Positions 44,001-53,588 of a stretch of DNA of 64,000 bases are shown here, one piece after another. Source of the DNA: Bacilli bacterium (GTDB lineage Bacteria; Bacillota_I; Bacilli_A; ML615J-28; CAG-313); NCBI GenBank assembly GCA_017937305.1, contig JAGBDV010000002.1, positions 62,001 through 126,000 of the forward strand, written 5' to 3'. How positions within the stretch are numbered: the first letter of the stretch is position 1; each line of letters opens with the position of its first letter. Below the pieces are notes generated by a model. It was not told the origin of the DNA, searched no databases, and worked only from the letters and a program-made list of their open reading frames with translations. A program made the position numbers and the translations under genes.

Positions 44001-44552
44001 ATGAATTTAAATAATGACATTAAAAAAATACTAGTAACAAATGAACAAATTGAGGCTCGTTGTAAAGAATTAGGTGAACAAATTGATATTGACTATGAAG
44101 ACAAAAAGCCTATTTTATTATCTCTTTTAAGAGGTAGTATACCTTTTGTTACAACTTTATCAAAATATATTTCTATTCCAATTGAATTCGATTACATGAA
44201 AGTATCGAGTTACCATGGCGGAACTTCTTCTACAGGTAATGTAGCAGTAACAATTCTTCCTGCTTCAAAACTTGAAGGGCGTCATCTTATCATAGTTGAA
44301 GATATTGTTGATACTGGATTTACTTTAAGTACTGTTGTTAAAATTCTTAAAACTTATAAACCTGCTTCAATTGAAGTTGCTTCTTTGCTAGACAAGCCTT
44401 CAATGAGAAAAGTAGACGATTTAGATATTAAGTATGTTGGATTTATTGTTCCTGCTGAATTTGTAGTAGGATTTGGTCTTGATTATAATGAATTATATCG
44501 TCAACTTCCTTATGTTGGGGTTTTAAAAGAAGAAGTATATACAAAAAAATAA
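44001..44552 (+). CDS. hpt: Hypoxanthine phosphoribosyltransferase
   Basis: A 183-residue purine salvage enzyme that makes IMP or GMP from hypoxanthine or guanine and PRPP. It has LLRGSIPF (PPi loop), FDYMKVSSYHGGTSSTG (flexible loop) and the PRPP motif IIVEDIVDTGFTL. AGAGG lies upstream of the ATG. It is the second gene after the FAD protein, and a strong bidirectional terminator follows its stop. Confidence 0.95.
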   Translation: MNLNNDIKKILVTNEQIEARCKELGEQIDIDYEDKKPILLSLLRGSIPFVTTLSKYISIPIEFDYMKVSSYHGGTSSTGNVAVTILPASKLEGRHLIIVEDIVDTGFTLSTVVKILKTYKPASIEVASLLDKPSMRKVDDLDIKYVGFIVPAEFVVGFGLDYNELYRQLPYVGVLKEEVYTKK

Positions 44553-44555
44553 AAT

Positions 44556-44584
44556 AACCTGTTCGGTAATACCGAACAGGTTTT
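44556..44584. terminator. Bidirectional terminator after hpt
   Basis: Perfect 12-bp arms AACCTGTTCGGT (44556-44567) and ACCGAACAGGTT (44571-44582), GC-richer than the surroundings, with A and T runs on either side. Confidence 0.9.
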
Positions 44585-45716
44585 AATTATTTTGGCGCTT
44601 AAATTTATACATCAACTCATCAGCTCTTCTGATTGTCTTATTAATGTTTTTATCAAGTTCTTCATCAAAGATTGCATAACCAGCTGAATATGATAAATCT
44701 TCAGTTTCTTTAAAATTATAGAATTCTTCTTTAATATTACTAAGTAATTTTTTAATGATTTCTTTTGTTGCATTAGGAATGAATACTACGAATTCATCTC
44801 CACCAATTCTATACATAACACCAATACGTTCTTTTAGATTCTTATATGAATTTGCAAAATTACAAATAAATCTGTCTCCTGCATCATGACCTTTTTCATC
44901 ATTTAATTTCTTAAGTCCATTTAAGTCAAATACAACAACACCAACATTTTTCATTTCATTCTTAACAATCATGTTGTTTAAGTCTATTTGATAAGCATTT
45001 CTATTTTTAAGACCAGTCATAATATCAGTATTAGACATATCTTGGTAGAATGGATTTGAAATACGTTTAAATACAATATATGATACAACTCCTGCAAGTA
45101 ATAACGATAAACCAATAATAATCGGAATAAAAATACGAATATTATGGAAAGTTTGATATTGTCTGCTTGCATCAAAGATAATACCTAAGGCACCAATAAC
45201 TTCTTCACCTTCTAGTATAGGATAATAAAATGAATAAAATTGGCTGATATCTAGATTTTTAATATCACTTGGGTAAACTCTTTGTCCATCAAATGCATGT
45301 GAAATCTTATCATATGTTCTTGGATCAACAGCTTGACCTGGATATTTATAGTTTTCTGATTCAGTAGTTAAATTACTAACATGATGTCTAATAACACCTT
45401 CATTATCCATATACGCAGTAAAAATATAAGCTATGCCCGCAGCTTTTGATATATAAGCTAATTCTTTTTGTAATTCTTTATATCTTTCTATATTAACATC
45501 AGTTTCTAAAGTAATAATATTAAAATCAGTTCTACTTATTTCTTGACAAACAAGCTCATAAGTGTCTTCTGCATGGTATCTAATATTATCAAGGGTGTGA
45601 GTATAAGTAACATTATACATAATTGATGTACATGAAACTGTTGCAAGAATTACGATAATTGTTGTTAGTAACATTACTTGAATATCTACTCTTTTTAATA
45701 GTCCGTGTAATTTCAT
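44583..45716 (-). CDS. Membrane-anchored diguanylate cyclase (GGDEF)
   Basis: A 377-residue protein. One membrane helix lies at about 14-33, an extracytoplasmic sensor of about 165 residues follows, a second helix at about 199-220, and then the GGDEF domain. The active site reads YRIGGDEFVVF (about 302-312), so cyclic di-GMP synthesis is expected. No RxxD inhibitory site is seen five residues before it. The sensor has a Cache-like look (FYYPILEGEEVIGALGIIFD) and probably binds a small external ligand. No PilZ or EAL protein is in the window. Single gene. Confidence 0.88.
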   Translation of the reverse strand: MKLHGLLKRVDIQVMLLTTIIVILATVSCTSIMYNVTYTHTLDNIRYHAEDTYELVCQEISRTDFNIITLETDVNIERYKELQKELAYISKAAGIAYIFTAYMDNEGVIRHHVSNLTTESENYKYPGQAVDPRTYDKISHAFDGQRVYPSDIKNLDISQFYSFYYPILEGEEVIGALGIIFDASRQYQTFHNIRIFIPIIIGLSLLLAGVVSYIVFKRISNPFYQDMSNTDIMTGLKNRNAYQIDLNNMIVKNEMKNVGVVVFDLNGLKKLNDEKGHDAGDRFICNFANSYKNLKERIGVMYRIGGDEFVVFIPNATKEIIKKLLSNIKEEFYNFKETEDLSYSAGYAIFDEELDKNINKTIRRADELMYKFKRQNN

Positions 45717-45818
45717 AGCAAATTCTCTTCTTTCTCTTTTTTATTATATACTATTTTATTTTATATTTCAAGAAAAAGAAAAACTACATCTATTTTTTAA
45801 AGAAATAGTCTATCGATA

Positions 45819-46745
45819 TCATAATAAATCTAGTAAAATATTATAATTAATTAGATTTAATATTATAGAAAAAATTATTGGTATTGGAAATATTAATACA
45901 CTAAATAAAATAATTAAAATAAAAGATGAATTTTTAATTTTTTTCAATTTAAATCGCATAAAAGTAATAAATTGATAAATCAGATAAAAACTATACATAA
46001 ATAATATAGTTGAAAGCATTATTATTACTATTTGAATTAATTCATTATTATTATATACATATCTATTAAATAAAAACAATAGTAGGATAATAAGTAATAT
46101 ATATCCAATAGCATATATTGTTTTAAATTTTAGTGGTAATTTAATCTTTAATGTATAATCTTTTATCAGTTTTAGTCTTATAACTATTAATGCAAAAACT
46201 AAATACAATAAAATTGATTTAATTAAGGAATCAACAATAATGATAATAATAACCGAAATATTAACAATAGAAGATATTAGTTCAGTATTTTGAAAACCTA
46301 TTGTATTTGCGAAATTTAATGCAAGTTCTTCTAAATCAGCCCAATAGCCTATTCCATTAATTAATTCAAATGAATAAATGCTTAATAATGATGCACATAA
46401 ACAAGAAATAAAAGTTAGTACATAATTAATTATTTTAACTTTATTATACTTTTCTAAGCAACCAAAAACAAAACCAATAATTATATTTGGCATTATTACC
46501 ATTAATGCAATTAATGGATTGACAAATAAGAATGATAAAGTAATTGATGCTGCAAGAACTGCAATGGAATAGCTAATCTTATTACGGGCTATATATATCG
46601 CCATAAGAAGTGGAGTGAAATAATATATTAGACTATCTGTTCCAGTAATTAAATATCTTGATATTATTGCAAGAAGTGCATATCCAGCAGTAAATATTCC
46701 ACCTTCAGTAATTGCTTTTATCGATTGATTAATTTTTTTACTCAT
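45819..46745 (-). CDS. YybS-like (DUF2232) membrane protein
   Basis: A 308-residue, very hydrophobic protein with about eight membrane segments. It opens KAITEGGIFTAGYALLAIIS and has FVNPLIALMVIMPNIIIGF, the pattern of the YybS/DUF2232 family, which resembles ECF-type S components. Function unknown. It begins one base after the CBS-domain gene stop, so the two are linked. It is the only gene here that ends in UGA, and a TAG follows two codons later. Confidence 0.65.
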   Translation of the reverse strand: MSKKINQSIKAITEGGIFTAGYALLAIISRYLITGTDSLIYYFTPLLMAIYIARNKISYSIAVLAASITLSFLFVNPLIALMVIMPNIIIGFVFGCLEKYNKVKIINYVLTFISCLCASLLSIYSFELINGIGYWADLEELALNFANTIGFQNTELISSIVNISVIIIIIVDSLIKSILLYLVFALIVIRLKLIKDYTLKIKLPLKFKTIYAIGYILLIILLLFLFNRYVYNNNELIQIVIIMLSTILFMYSFYLIYQFITFMRFKLKKIKNSSFILIILFSVLIFPIPIIFSIILNLINYNILLDLL

Positions 46746-46746
46746 A

Positions 46747-47142
46747 CTATCTTTTTAAAAAATAATCAATAATATCTTGTCTTGTAACAATGCCAATAAA
46801 CATGTCTCGATCATCAATTACAGGAATAAAGTTTTCTGTTTTAGACAAATTAATTAAGTTAGACATATCTTCTGTAACTCTTATTGGTTGATTATCTCTT
46901 CTTCTTTCTATATCTTTTAATAGTACTTTTTCAGAAGCCTTTAAATCAAATACACCTTGGTCCTTGAAATACCACAAAAAATCTCCTTCTGAAATAGTAC
47001 CTATATATTTACCTTCTTCATCAATTAAGGGCACTGCGGTAAAACCACTTCTATTCATAATTTCAAGACCCGCTCTTAAAGTATTATTTGTATTTAGAAC
47101 TGTTAAATTTGCTTTTGGTTTTAAGAAAAATAATATATTCAT
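46747..47142 (-). CDS. CBS-domain pair protein
   Basis: A 131-residue protein made of two CBS motifs, the first with AVPLIDEEGKYIGTISEGD and the second with IPVIDDRDMFIGIVTRQDII. Such pairs bind adenine nucleotides and act as small energy or nucleotide sensors; the target is unknown. AAGGAG lies before the ATG. The YybS-like gene follows one base after the stop, so it may be the partner being regulated. Confidence 0.88.
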   Translation of the reverse strand: MNILFFLKPKANLTVLNTNNTLRAGLEIMNRSGFTAVPLIDEEGKYIGTISEGDFLWYFKDQGVFDLKASEKVLLKDIERRRDNQPIRVTEDMSNLINLSKTENFIPVIDDRDMFIGIVTRQDIIDYFLKR

Positions 47143-47184
47143 ATAATTACTCCTTTTTGTAAAAGTCTATAATATGAGTTTTAA

Positions 47185-47967
47185 CTAATTGTTAATAACC
47201 TCGTCATTGTTTATTATTTTCTTTGGAGTTGAAAAAATTAATATTAAAGATTTGACAATGTTAATATAGTATGTAATAGAAAGAAATATTAGTAAAGGAA
47301 TTATAATTAAATAAATAGAACCAAATGACAATAACAACTCAATTGCTGCACCATTACTTAATTCTCCAGATGCATCTACATTTTCTCTTATAAATGTGAA
47401 AACATTTCCTAATACAAATAACATTATTGTAAAAAGTAGCATTAATAAGAAGTTTGATACTGCAAATTTCTTTGTAGCTTTTCTTAATTTATTAGTATGT
47501 TCTTTATCGACATTTTGATATTGAATTCCATTTCCAAAAGATTTAAGCGCATATCCAAAGAAAAATACTGCTACTGTACTAGTTAAAAAGAATGTTCCAT
47601 ACGATTTCATGAAATTTTGCGTTAATGATAATAAAAGTGCTTCATTTTGAGGGTTTTTTAGTGCAATAGAATAAAATTCAAATATACCAACGTACTTTCC
47701 TCCGATAATTAATGGTGAAAACAGTGTAAATAAAAATACTGCAATAATACCAACAATTGATAAAATAGCACCATTATTGAATTCTTGATAATGTGTTTCT
47801 TTATATAATCCTTTTAATCCTATCATCATTAAAAATAATGATATTAATAAAGTAATTGGTAATGAGACAACTTCTATATGTTGTCCGATTCCAATAAATG
47901 GTACCATTGCCATTATAAATTGTAATATAATAGATATTCCAATTAAAATAAAATTCTTCTTTCTCAT
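47185..47967 (-). CDS. Multi-pass membrane protein of unknown function
   Basis: A 260-residue protein with about six membrane segments and a short charged loop near residue 150-165 (VDKEHTNKLRKATKKFA). I do not recognise the family; it slightly resembles small DUF996-like proteins. It lies between the MFS transporter and the CBS gene on the same strand with gaps of about 40-70 bases. Confidence 0.6.
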   Translation of the reverse strand: MRKKNFILIGISIILQFIMAMVPFIGIGQHIEVVSLPITLLISLFLMMIGLKGLYKETHYQEFNNGAILSIVGIIAVFLFTLFSPLIIGGKYVGIFEFYSIALKNPQNEALLLSLTQNFMKSYGTFFLTSTVAVFFFGYALKSFGNGIQYQNVDKEHTNKLRKATKKFAVSNFLLMLLFTIMLFVLGNVFTFIRENVDASGELSNGAAIELLLSFGSIYLIIIPLLIFLSITYYINIVKSLILIFSTPKKIINNDEVINN

Positions 47968-48021
47968 AATAATCTCCTTTTTTATTATTATATCAAATCT
48001 TACTCAATATAGCAAGAATTC

Positions 48022-48053
48022 AAAAAAAGATTCTAAATTAAATTTTAGAATCT
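48022..48053 (-). terminator. Rho-independent terminator of the MFS gene
   Basis: Perfect 10-bp arms AGATTCTAAA (48028-48037) and TTTAGAATCT (48044-48053), including the stop codon region; a run of seven Ts follows on the minus strand. Confidence 0.82.
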
Positions 48054-49216
48054 CTTCTTTTAATTATATATATAAATATTGTAATTACTGCAGCAACACC
48101 AAGCATGCCTGAACATATATAAAATAATAAAACAGAACTATTAGCATAGATTACACCCCCAATTAAGACCCCAATAATACTTCCTAAAGAGATGAAGCTT
48201 TGTCTAAGCCCCATTAAGATACCAGATTGAATGTTTTTATGTTCATTTAAATATTCAACAATAACAGGTTCAATAATTGCTTTTGTGATAATAAATATCA
48301 TATAAAAAGTATATATATTAAATAATAAATTAGGTAATGTAAAAGTAAGTAATAACATTGCTGAACCGATGATTGATAAAATTGAAAGTGTAAGTAATGG
48401 TTTAAATCTTTTAATTATTAATGGTGTAAATAATAGATTTACTAATAATGTTAAGCACCCTACTATTAAATTAACTGTTCCTAGTTTTAAAGATCCATAT
48501 CCAGAATCAGAGAAATACACATCTAAATATTTTGAAACATCAGTAAAGGATATATTAATTACTGCAATAACAAATAAAAATATTACTAAAGATATAGGCA
48601 ATAATTTTATATCATTTAAACTCTTTAAAGGATTTATACTTCTTACATTTAGTTTTTCTTCATCTTTAAAATTCATCAATATTAATACATATAACGCAAA
48701 AACTAGCATGGATAATGCCTGGATAAAAAAGACATAATGATAATTTGGATTAAATACTTCTCCTAAAGCTCCACCAATAAAAGAACCAAGAGAAGTTCCT
48801 ACAAGTTGTAATGAAATGAAAGTTGCATAAAGTCTAGGACCATTATATTTAGATAAATCCTTACTTCTTGTCATATATGATAAGAATGATACTAAAATAC
48901 CTCCACTAAATATTCCTGAAAATAATCTAGCAGCGATAATTAGATATTGATTTTTTAATACTCCAAATAATATTTGTCCTACTCCATAAAATACTAAGCA
49001 AATAATTAAAATCCATTTTCTCCCCTTTGCATCTCCAAGTGCTCCCCATATAGGAGCAAATATTAACATCCCTAAAGACATTGCAGCAAAGAAATAACCA
49101 AAAACAATTTTATCTAAGCCTAATTGATTTATATAATAAGGAGTAATTGGATGTCCAATGTTAGTTGTGATTCCAACAAGTAATCCAGCTATTAATAAAG
49201 ATATATATTTTTTCAT
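48038..49216 (-). CDS. MFS transporter
   Basis: A 392-residue protein with 12 membrane segments and the MFS loop 2-3 motif GALGDAKGRKWILI. The N-half has FSGIFSGGILVSFLSYM and the C-half MGLRQSFISLGSIIGVLIGG, as in drug/H+ antiporters of the DHA1 type. Substrate unknown. It has its own terminator. Confidence 0.88.
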   Translation of the reverse strand: MKKYISLLIAGLLVGITTNIGHPITPYYINQLGLDKIVFGYFFAAMSLGMLIFAPIWGALGDAKGRKWILIICLVFYGVGQILFGVLKNQYLIIAARLFSGIFSGGILVSFLSYMTRSKDLSKYNGPRLYATFISLQLVGTSLGSFIGGALGEVFNPNYHYVFFIQALSMLVFALYVLILMNFKDEEKLNVRSINPLKSLNDIKLLPISLVIFLFVIAVINISFTDVSKYLDVYFSDSGYGSLKLGTVNLIVGCLTLLVNLLFTPLIIKRFKPLLTLSILSIIGSAMLLLTFTLPNLLFNIYTFYMIFIITKAIIEPVIVEYLNEHKNIQSGILMGLRQSFISLGSIIGVLIGGVIYANSSVLLFYICSGMLGVAAVITIFIYIIKRRDSKI

Positions 49217-49255
49217 ATTTTCACCTATTTAATATATATGATTTATTTTAATAAA

Positions 49256-49280
49256 TAAAACATAGGTTAAGACCTATGTT
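49256..49280 (-). terminator. Rho-independent terminator of the MATE gene
   Basis: Perfect 9-bp arms AACATAGGT (49259-49267) and ACCTATGTT (49272-49280); a T-rich tract follows on the minus strand. Confidence 0.8.
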
Positions 49281-49282
49281 TA

Positions 49283-50689
49283 TTAAATTTCTACGTTTAA
49301 TTCGTTTTTATGCTTTTTTGTCTCTTTCATTAAGAAAGATAATAGCAATCCTAAAGCAACAAATACTGATATGCTTTCAGCAATAGGAGTAGCCCATAAA
49401 ACACCAAATTCACCAATTGAATCAACTAAGATAAACATTAGAGGAATATCTAATAGGCCTTTTCTTAAGATTGATAAGATAAACGATGAAACTTTTTTTC
49501 CTGTTGCTTGAAAGACCGTATTAGTTGCAAATGAAATCGAACAAAGCGGTACAGCTACTTCAATAATATGTAAGAATTCTACACCATACCTAATTACATT
49601 TTCTTGTCCTGGAACAAAGAATGCAACAAGTTGTCTTGTAAAAAGTTGGAATAATGTTATTGCAGCTAGTGAAAAACCAATTGCAGTTGCAAACATAAAA
49701 GCAATTCCTTTTTTCATACGTTTAACATTTTTTGCAGCATAGTTATACGCAATAAACGGTAGCATACCTTGAGTTATACCCATACATATGTTAAATGCTA
49801 AGGTATTAATCTTTTTAGCAACACCAAGTCCTGCAAGTGAAGGGCTTTGAAGCTCAACAGGTACTGCACCTTTTACCAAAGTATTTGCAAAAATATTAGA
49901 TACCATTGCAAGTGTTGTACTTAATGCAGCAGGGAAACCAATAAATAATACTTCTTTAGGAATTGAATGTTTTAATGAAATATCCTTTGGATTTAATGTA
50001 AAAACTTTAATTTCTTTATGTTTAATTATATATATGATAAAGAAAATTGTAGCTGCAACATTAGAAAGCATTGTTGCTAGACCTGCTCCTAATACTTCAT
50101 TTCCTTTTGGTAATAGTACAAACATAAATAAAGGGTCTAAAATTATATTTAAAACTCCACCTAAACCCATACCAATACTTGCTTCTTTAGATGCACCTAC
50201 TGCTCTAACTAGATGTCCAAATACATTATTTAAAATTGTGGGAAGACTACCTATAATCATTGTAATTAATGCATAGTTAAATATATATTCATATGTAACA
50301 TCTGATCCACCAACAGCATAGATAATAGGCTTTGCAAATATTAATATTACTAGACTATATAATATAGATGCAGCAATACTTCCCCATAATGAGAATGCAA
50401 ATACATGCTTAGCTTTATTAGGTTCTTTTCTTCCAAGATATCTTGCAATTAAGCTAGAACCCCCAATTCCAAATAGACTTGCTACTGCATTCATGATAAT
50501 AAATACAGGCATTATTACCGATAAAGCTGCAACTGCATTTTCATCTTTTGTTTGTCCTAAGAACCATGTGTCAGCATAGTTATAAATAATCATTATAATT
50601 TGTGAGATAATTGTAGGTATAGCTAAACTGATAAATGCTTTAGGAATAGAATATTCTTCAAATATTTTTGTTTTGTTATTTTGTTCCAT
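49283..50689 (-). CDS. MATE-family efflux transporter
   Basis: A 468-residue protein with 12 membrane segments, opening FEEYSIPKAFISLAIPTIISQ with the MATE YNYADTWFLG region and GIGGSSLIARYLGR. It is a different subfamily from the MATE at 8621-10006 (NorM/DinF-like). Exports drugs or metabolites by ion antiport; substrate unknown. Single-gene unit with its own terminator. Confidence 0.9.
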   Translation of the reverse strand: MEQNNKTKIFEEYSIPKAFISLAIPTIISQIIMIIYNYADTWFLGQTKDENAVAALSVIMPVFIIMNAVASLFGIGGSSLIARYLGRKEPNKAKHVFAFSLWGSIAASILYSLVILIFAKPIIYAVGGSDVTYEYIFNYALITMIIGSLPTILNNVFGHLVRAVGASKEASIGMGLGGVLNIILDPLFMFVLLPKGNEVLGAGLATMLSNVAATIFFIIYIIKHKEIKVFTLNPKDISLKHSIPKEVLFIGFPAALSTTLAMVSNIFANTLVKGAVPVELQSPSLAGLGVAKKINTLAFNICMGITQGMLPFIAYNYAAKNVKRMKKGIAFMFATAIGFSLAAITLFQLFTRQLVAFFVPGQENVIRYGVEFLHIIEVAVPLCSISFATNTVFQATGKKVSSFILSILRKGLLDIPLMFILVDSIGEFGVLWATPIAESISVFVALGLLLSFLMKETKKHKNELNVEI

Positions 50690-50754
50690 ATTAAATCTCC
50701 ATTAAATATATTATACCACTTTTTATAAATTTTTAGTCAGAAATGGCATTAAAA

Positions 50755-50776
50755 AAAGTACTCTTTAGAGTACTTT
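50755..50776. terminator. Rho-independent terminator
   Basis: Perfect 10-bp arms AAAGTACTCT (50755-50764) and AGAGTACTTT (50767-50776) with A and T runs on the two sides. It ends the 388-residue membrane protein gene on the minus strand. Confidence 0.8.
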
Positions 50777-50782
50777 TTGCTA

Positions 50783-51949
50783 TTATTTATAATGTTTTAA
50801 TAAATATCCTTCTTTTACTTCCTTGATTGACTTTGAAGCTTCTTCACTTAAGTTATTTAAAACATCTTCTAAACCAATAATATAGATTGAATTTTCACAT
50901 ATATCATTATATAAATCTCTTGAAAGTGGAATAATAAAATCTTGAATATCTTTGTATTCTTCTTTTTCTGGCAATTGTGAACATATAAAAATATTAACTG
51001 GAGCATTAGATTTTGAATAAATACAAACAGTGTAAAGATTTAATTCGTGATAATCAAAGAAATATGTTTGTTCTTCATTGATTACTTTTAATCCTTCTTT
51101 TTTGAAGAATATTGTTCTTTCATCTTTAGTATTACCATTATTTAAATAATCAATATAATCTTCAATAAATATATTTAAATTCTTACTGTATAATCTTGGC
51201 TTAAAGATAATTATTAATGCAATCAATCCACCAATTAAAAGTAAGCAAATTGCCAATAAAATATATTTATTATTAATTACTGATTTTAACATAATTGAAC
51301 CAAATATAGCAACCATTACTACAATTAGTGCCACTTTATTAATTAATTTTTCTCTATTTAAAATCTTTACTGTTTGTGAGTTTGGACTAATCATTGAGTT
51401 TGTTATTGCGTTACTATTGCAAATAATATATTCAATATAGTCAACATCTTTAGTAGAAGGTTCTTTAAAGTATGTAATTAAATTAAGTACCATAAGTGTT
51501 AACATAACTGCTGCAACAATGATATAAAAGATTATTAATTGATTGTTAGATTTAATTGCAGATGCAAGTCTGTCATAAAGTACTTCATCATTAATTGTTA
51601 CTTTATATATATCTTTAGATTCTAAATCATAGATTAGTTCGATTTTATCATCTATTTTTAAATTATCTTTTATTTTAGGTAAGTTTGATACTACTTCAAC
51701 ATTTAGTAACACAGTAGTTGAATGATTATTATCTTTTAAATCTTTGATATTAAATACATATTCATTTTCTTTTACTTCAAATGTTTCAACAATCCCTTTT
51801 GTTGAATCAAATGATTCTTCATTTAAATTTTTATTATTAGAAAATGCATTAAATATCATTAAGCCGCATACTACAAGAATTAATGCAGTAAATAGTAAAT
51901 AACGTTTTGATTTTTGTTTTTTAGGGTTTTGAACGTTTATTGTTTTCAT
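50783..51949 (-). CDS. Membrane protein of unknown function with four helices
   Basis: A 388-residue protein. It has a Lys-rich N-terminus and a membrane helix at about 18-36. A beta-rich outside segment to about 130 follows, then three more helices at about 140-163, 205-225 and 230-250. A cytoplasmic C-terminal domain of about 130 residues closes it (FFKKEGLKVINEEQTYFF). I do not recognise it. The C-terminal part might be PH-like. It starts three bases after the YitT gene stop, so it is probably co-transcribed with yitT. Confidence 0.6.
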   Translation of the reverse strand: MKTINVQNPKKQKSKRYLLFTALILVVCGLMIFNAFSNNKNLNEESFDSTKGIVETFEVKENEYVFNIKDLKDNNHSTTVLLNVEVVSNLPKIKDNLKIDDKIELIYDLESKDIYKVTINDEVLYDRLASAIKSNNQLIIFYIIVAAVMLTLMVLNLITYFKEPSTKDVDYIEYIICNSNAITNSMISPNSQTVKILNREKLINKVALIVVMVAIFGSIMLKSVINNKYILLAICLLLIGGLIALIIIFKPRLYSKNLNIFIEDYIDYLNNGNTKDERTIFFKKEGLKVINEEQTYFFDYHELNLYTVCIYSKSNAPVNIFICSQLPEKEEYKDIQDFIIPLSRDLYNDICENSIYIIGLEDVLNNLSEEASKSIKEVKEGYLLKHYK

Positions 51950-51952
51950 ATT

Positions 51953-52903
51953 CTACTCCTTTTCTGGATCAGGTGATGGTCTAGTCCAGCCTTCTCCGTT
52001 AATTTCATGTGCTCTATGTATTGAAACAAAAGCAGTTTTATCAATAATATTTACAATATTAATCAAAGTGGAATATTGTCTCATTGTAAATGATACCATA
52101 ACAACTTTTTTACCTTTTTTAGAAAACCCTCCTGTGGCTTCTAAAATTGTAGTTGTTCTGTCTAATTTAGAAATAATAGCTTGATTAATTTCTTCGTGTT
52201 TATCCGAAACAATTTGTGCAATAAATGCTTGAGATTCACCTAAGAATAATTTGTCAATAACTATTGCACATATAAATGCTGAAGCAATACCAAGTAAAGA
52301 AAGTGTTAAATCTTTTAAAACAAATACACCAGCAAGTACTACTGCTACATCTACTATAAATATTACTACAGAACTTCGTAATCGTTTGAACCATTTACAA
52401 ATCACAAATGCGATAATATCAGTACCACCAGTTGAACCACCACCTAAGAATGCAATAGCACAACCAACTCCGACAAAGGCTCCACCAAATACCGATCCTA
52501 ATAATACACTAATTTCACCATATTGAGCAGATATATCAAAGAAATTATTAAATACGCCTGACTCTACTAATCTTACTGAAATTGAAAAGACTGGCGAATA
52601 AACTATAGTAGATATTAATGTTTTTAAAGAGAATGATTTTCCAAGAACAAACAATCCTAGTAAAAATAATCCCCATGTTACTACAAATACATATATATCA
52701 TATGATTTAAACGCAAGAAACTCAAATTCAGGAATTAAATTATTTAAAGTGATTGCGATTCCCGCGATACCACCAGTGATAATATCAAACGGAAATAAAA
52801 ACACTCCAGTACCAAACGCAAGAATTACCGTTCCAATTATTACTAAGAAGATATTCTTAATCATTATGAAGATTTCTTTTTTTGAATATTTATTTTTATT
52901 CAT
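51953..52903 (-). CDS. yitT: YitT-family membrane protein (DUF161/DUF2179)
   Basis: A 316-residue protein with about six membrane segments (1-200) and a cytosolic DUF2179 domain (VSDKHEEINQAIISKLDRTTTILEATG). Hallmarks are FLFPFDIITGGIAGIAI, GCAIAFLGGGSTGGTDIIAF and GGFSKKGKKVVMV. The function of the family is unknown; a ligand-gated transporter has been proposed. GAGGT lies before the ATG. The 388-residue membrane protein follows. Confidence 0.9.
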   Translation of the reverse strand: MNKNKYSKKEIFIMIKNIFLVIIGTVILAFGTGVFLFPFDIITGGIAGIAITLNNLIPEFEFLAFKSYDIYVFVVTWGLFLLGLFVLGKSFSLKTLISTIVYSPVFSISVRLVESGVFNNFFDISAQYGEISVLLGSVFGGAFVGVGCAIAFLGGGSTGGTDIIAFVICKWFKRLRSSVVIFIVDVAVVLAGVFVLKDLTLSLLGIASAFICAIVIDKLFLGESQAFIAQIVSDKHEEINQAIISKLDRTTTILEATGGFSKKGKKVVMVSFTMRQYSTLINIVNIIDKTAFVSIHRAHEINGEGWTRPSPDPEKE

Positions 52904-52980
52904 TTGTTAACCTCTTTTTGTTTTATAATATTATCATACCACAAAATATAATATTTTAAAAATAATTTATTAATCAATTA

Positions 52981-53037
52981 TTATTTCATTAGTTTTTTTG
53001 CTATATTTCCTTCTGTAAAATTATTTACTTGTGACAT
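52981..53037 (-). pseudogene. N-terminal remnant of a MATE transporter
   Basis: A short frame of 18 codons, MSQVNNFTEGNIAKKLMK, with a good AGGAG site 6 bases before the ATG, then a stop. The N-T-E-G-N-I-x-K-x-L-M-K pattern is the usual opening of MATE pumps of the VmrA/DinF type (compare INGNIFKNMIK at 8621-10006). The rest of the gene is gone, so this is the 5' end left after a deletion. No other coding matter is seen in 52904-53118. Confidence 0.55.
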
Positions 53038-53094
53038 ATATTCTCCTAACTTTTAACTTTATATATTATAACATATTTTCTTTTTTAAAAAATA

Positions 53095-53120
53095 AAAATG
53101 CTATGTTAACATAGCATTTT
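53095..53120. terminator. Rho-independent terminator of the 125-residue protein gene
   Basis: Perfect 13-bp arms AAAATGCTATGTT and AACATAGCATTTT (53095-53120) with A and T runs on the two sides, overlapping the stop codon. Confidence 0.82.
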
Positions 53121-53496
53121 ATTCTTCAGATTCTATTATGAATGCATCAATAGGTTTTTTATTATTTCCCTCAATAAACTTATGTAGATTAGTTAGTTTA
53201 ATCCTATTGATAAAACTAGTAATATCATCAAACTCAAATGAATTATAAAGTATAAAGAATGGAGCTTCTGCCATATATATAGCACTTAATGTTATATTTT
53301 TTTCATAAGTTCCATAATTACAAATAGCTATTAGATGTAGATTAAAATGTTCAAAATCATTTAGTGGTGAAACACCAGATTCTATACGATAAACTATTGA
53401 TTTTGAAGATTCTACTGCAACCCTTTCTTTAAATATTTCTAATAGATTGGTTAATGATAAGTCTTGGTTTAAAAGTAAAATGTTTTCCTTTTTCAT
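53119..53496 (-). CDS. Small protein of unknown function
   Basis: A 125-residue soluble protein with mixed helix-strand character and no signal or membrane helix. I do not recognise it. A GGGGG site precedes the ATG at a normal distance, and a terminator follows, so it is a single-gene unit. The region 53497-53588 upstream is plain A/T-rich DNA. Confidence 0.55.
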   Translation of the reverse strand: MKKENILLLNQDLSLTNLLEIFKERVAVESSKSIVYRIESGVSPLNDFEHFNLHLIAICNYGTYEKNITLSAIYMAEAPFFILYNSFEFDDITSFINRIKLTNLHKFIEGNNKKPIDAFIIESEE

Positions 53497-53588
53497 GTTA
53501 TCCCCCTTTTTGCTATCTTTAGTATTCTTTTAAACAAGTAATATAATCTCACAAAATAACATAAATTTCATTAAATATACATTATTTT

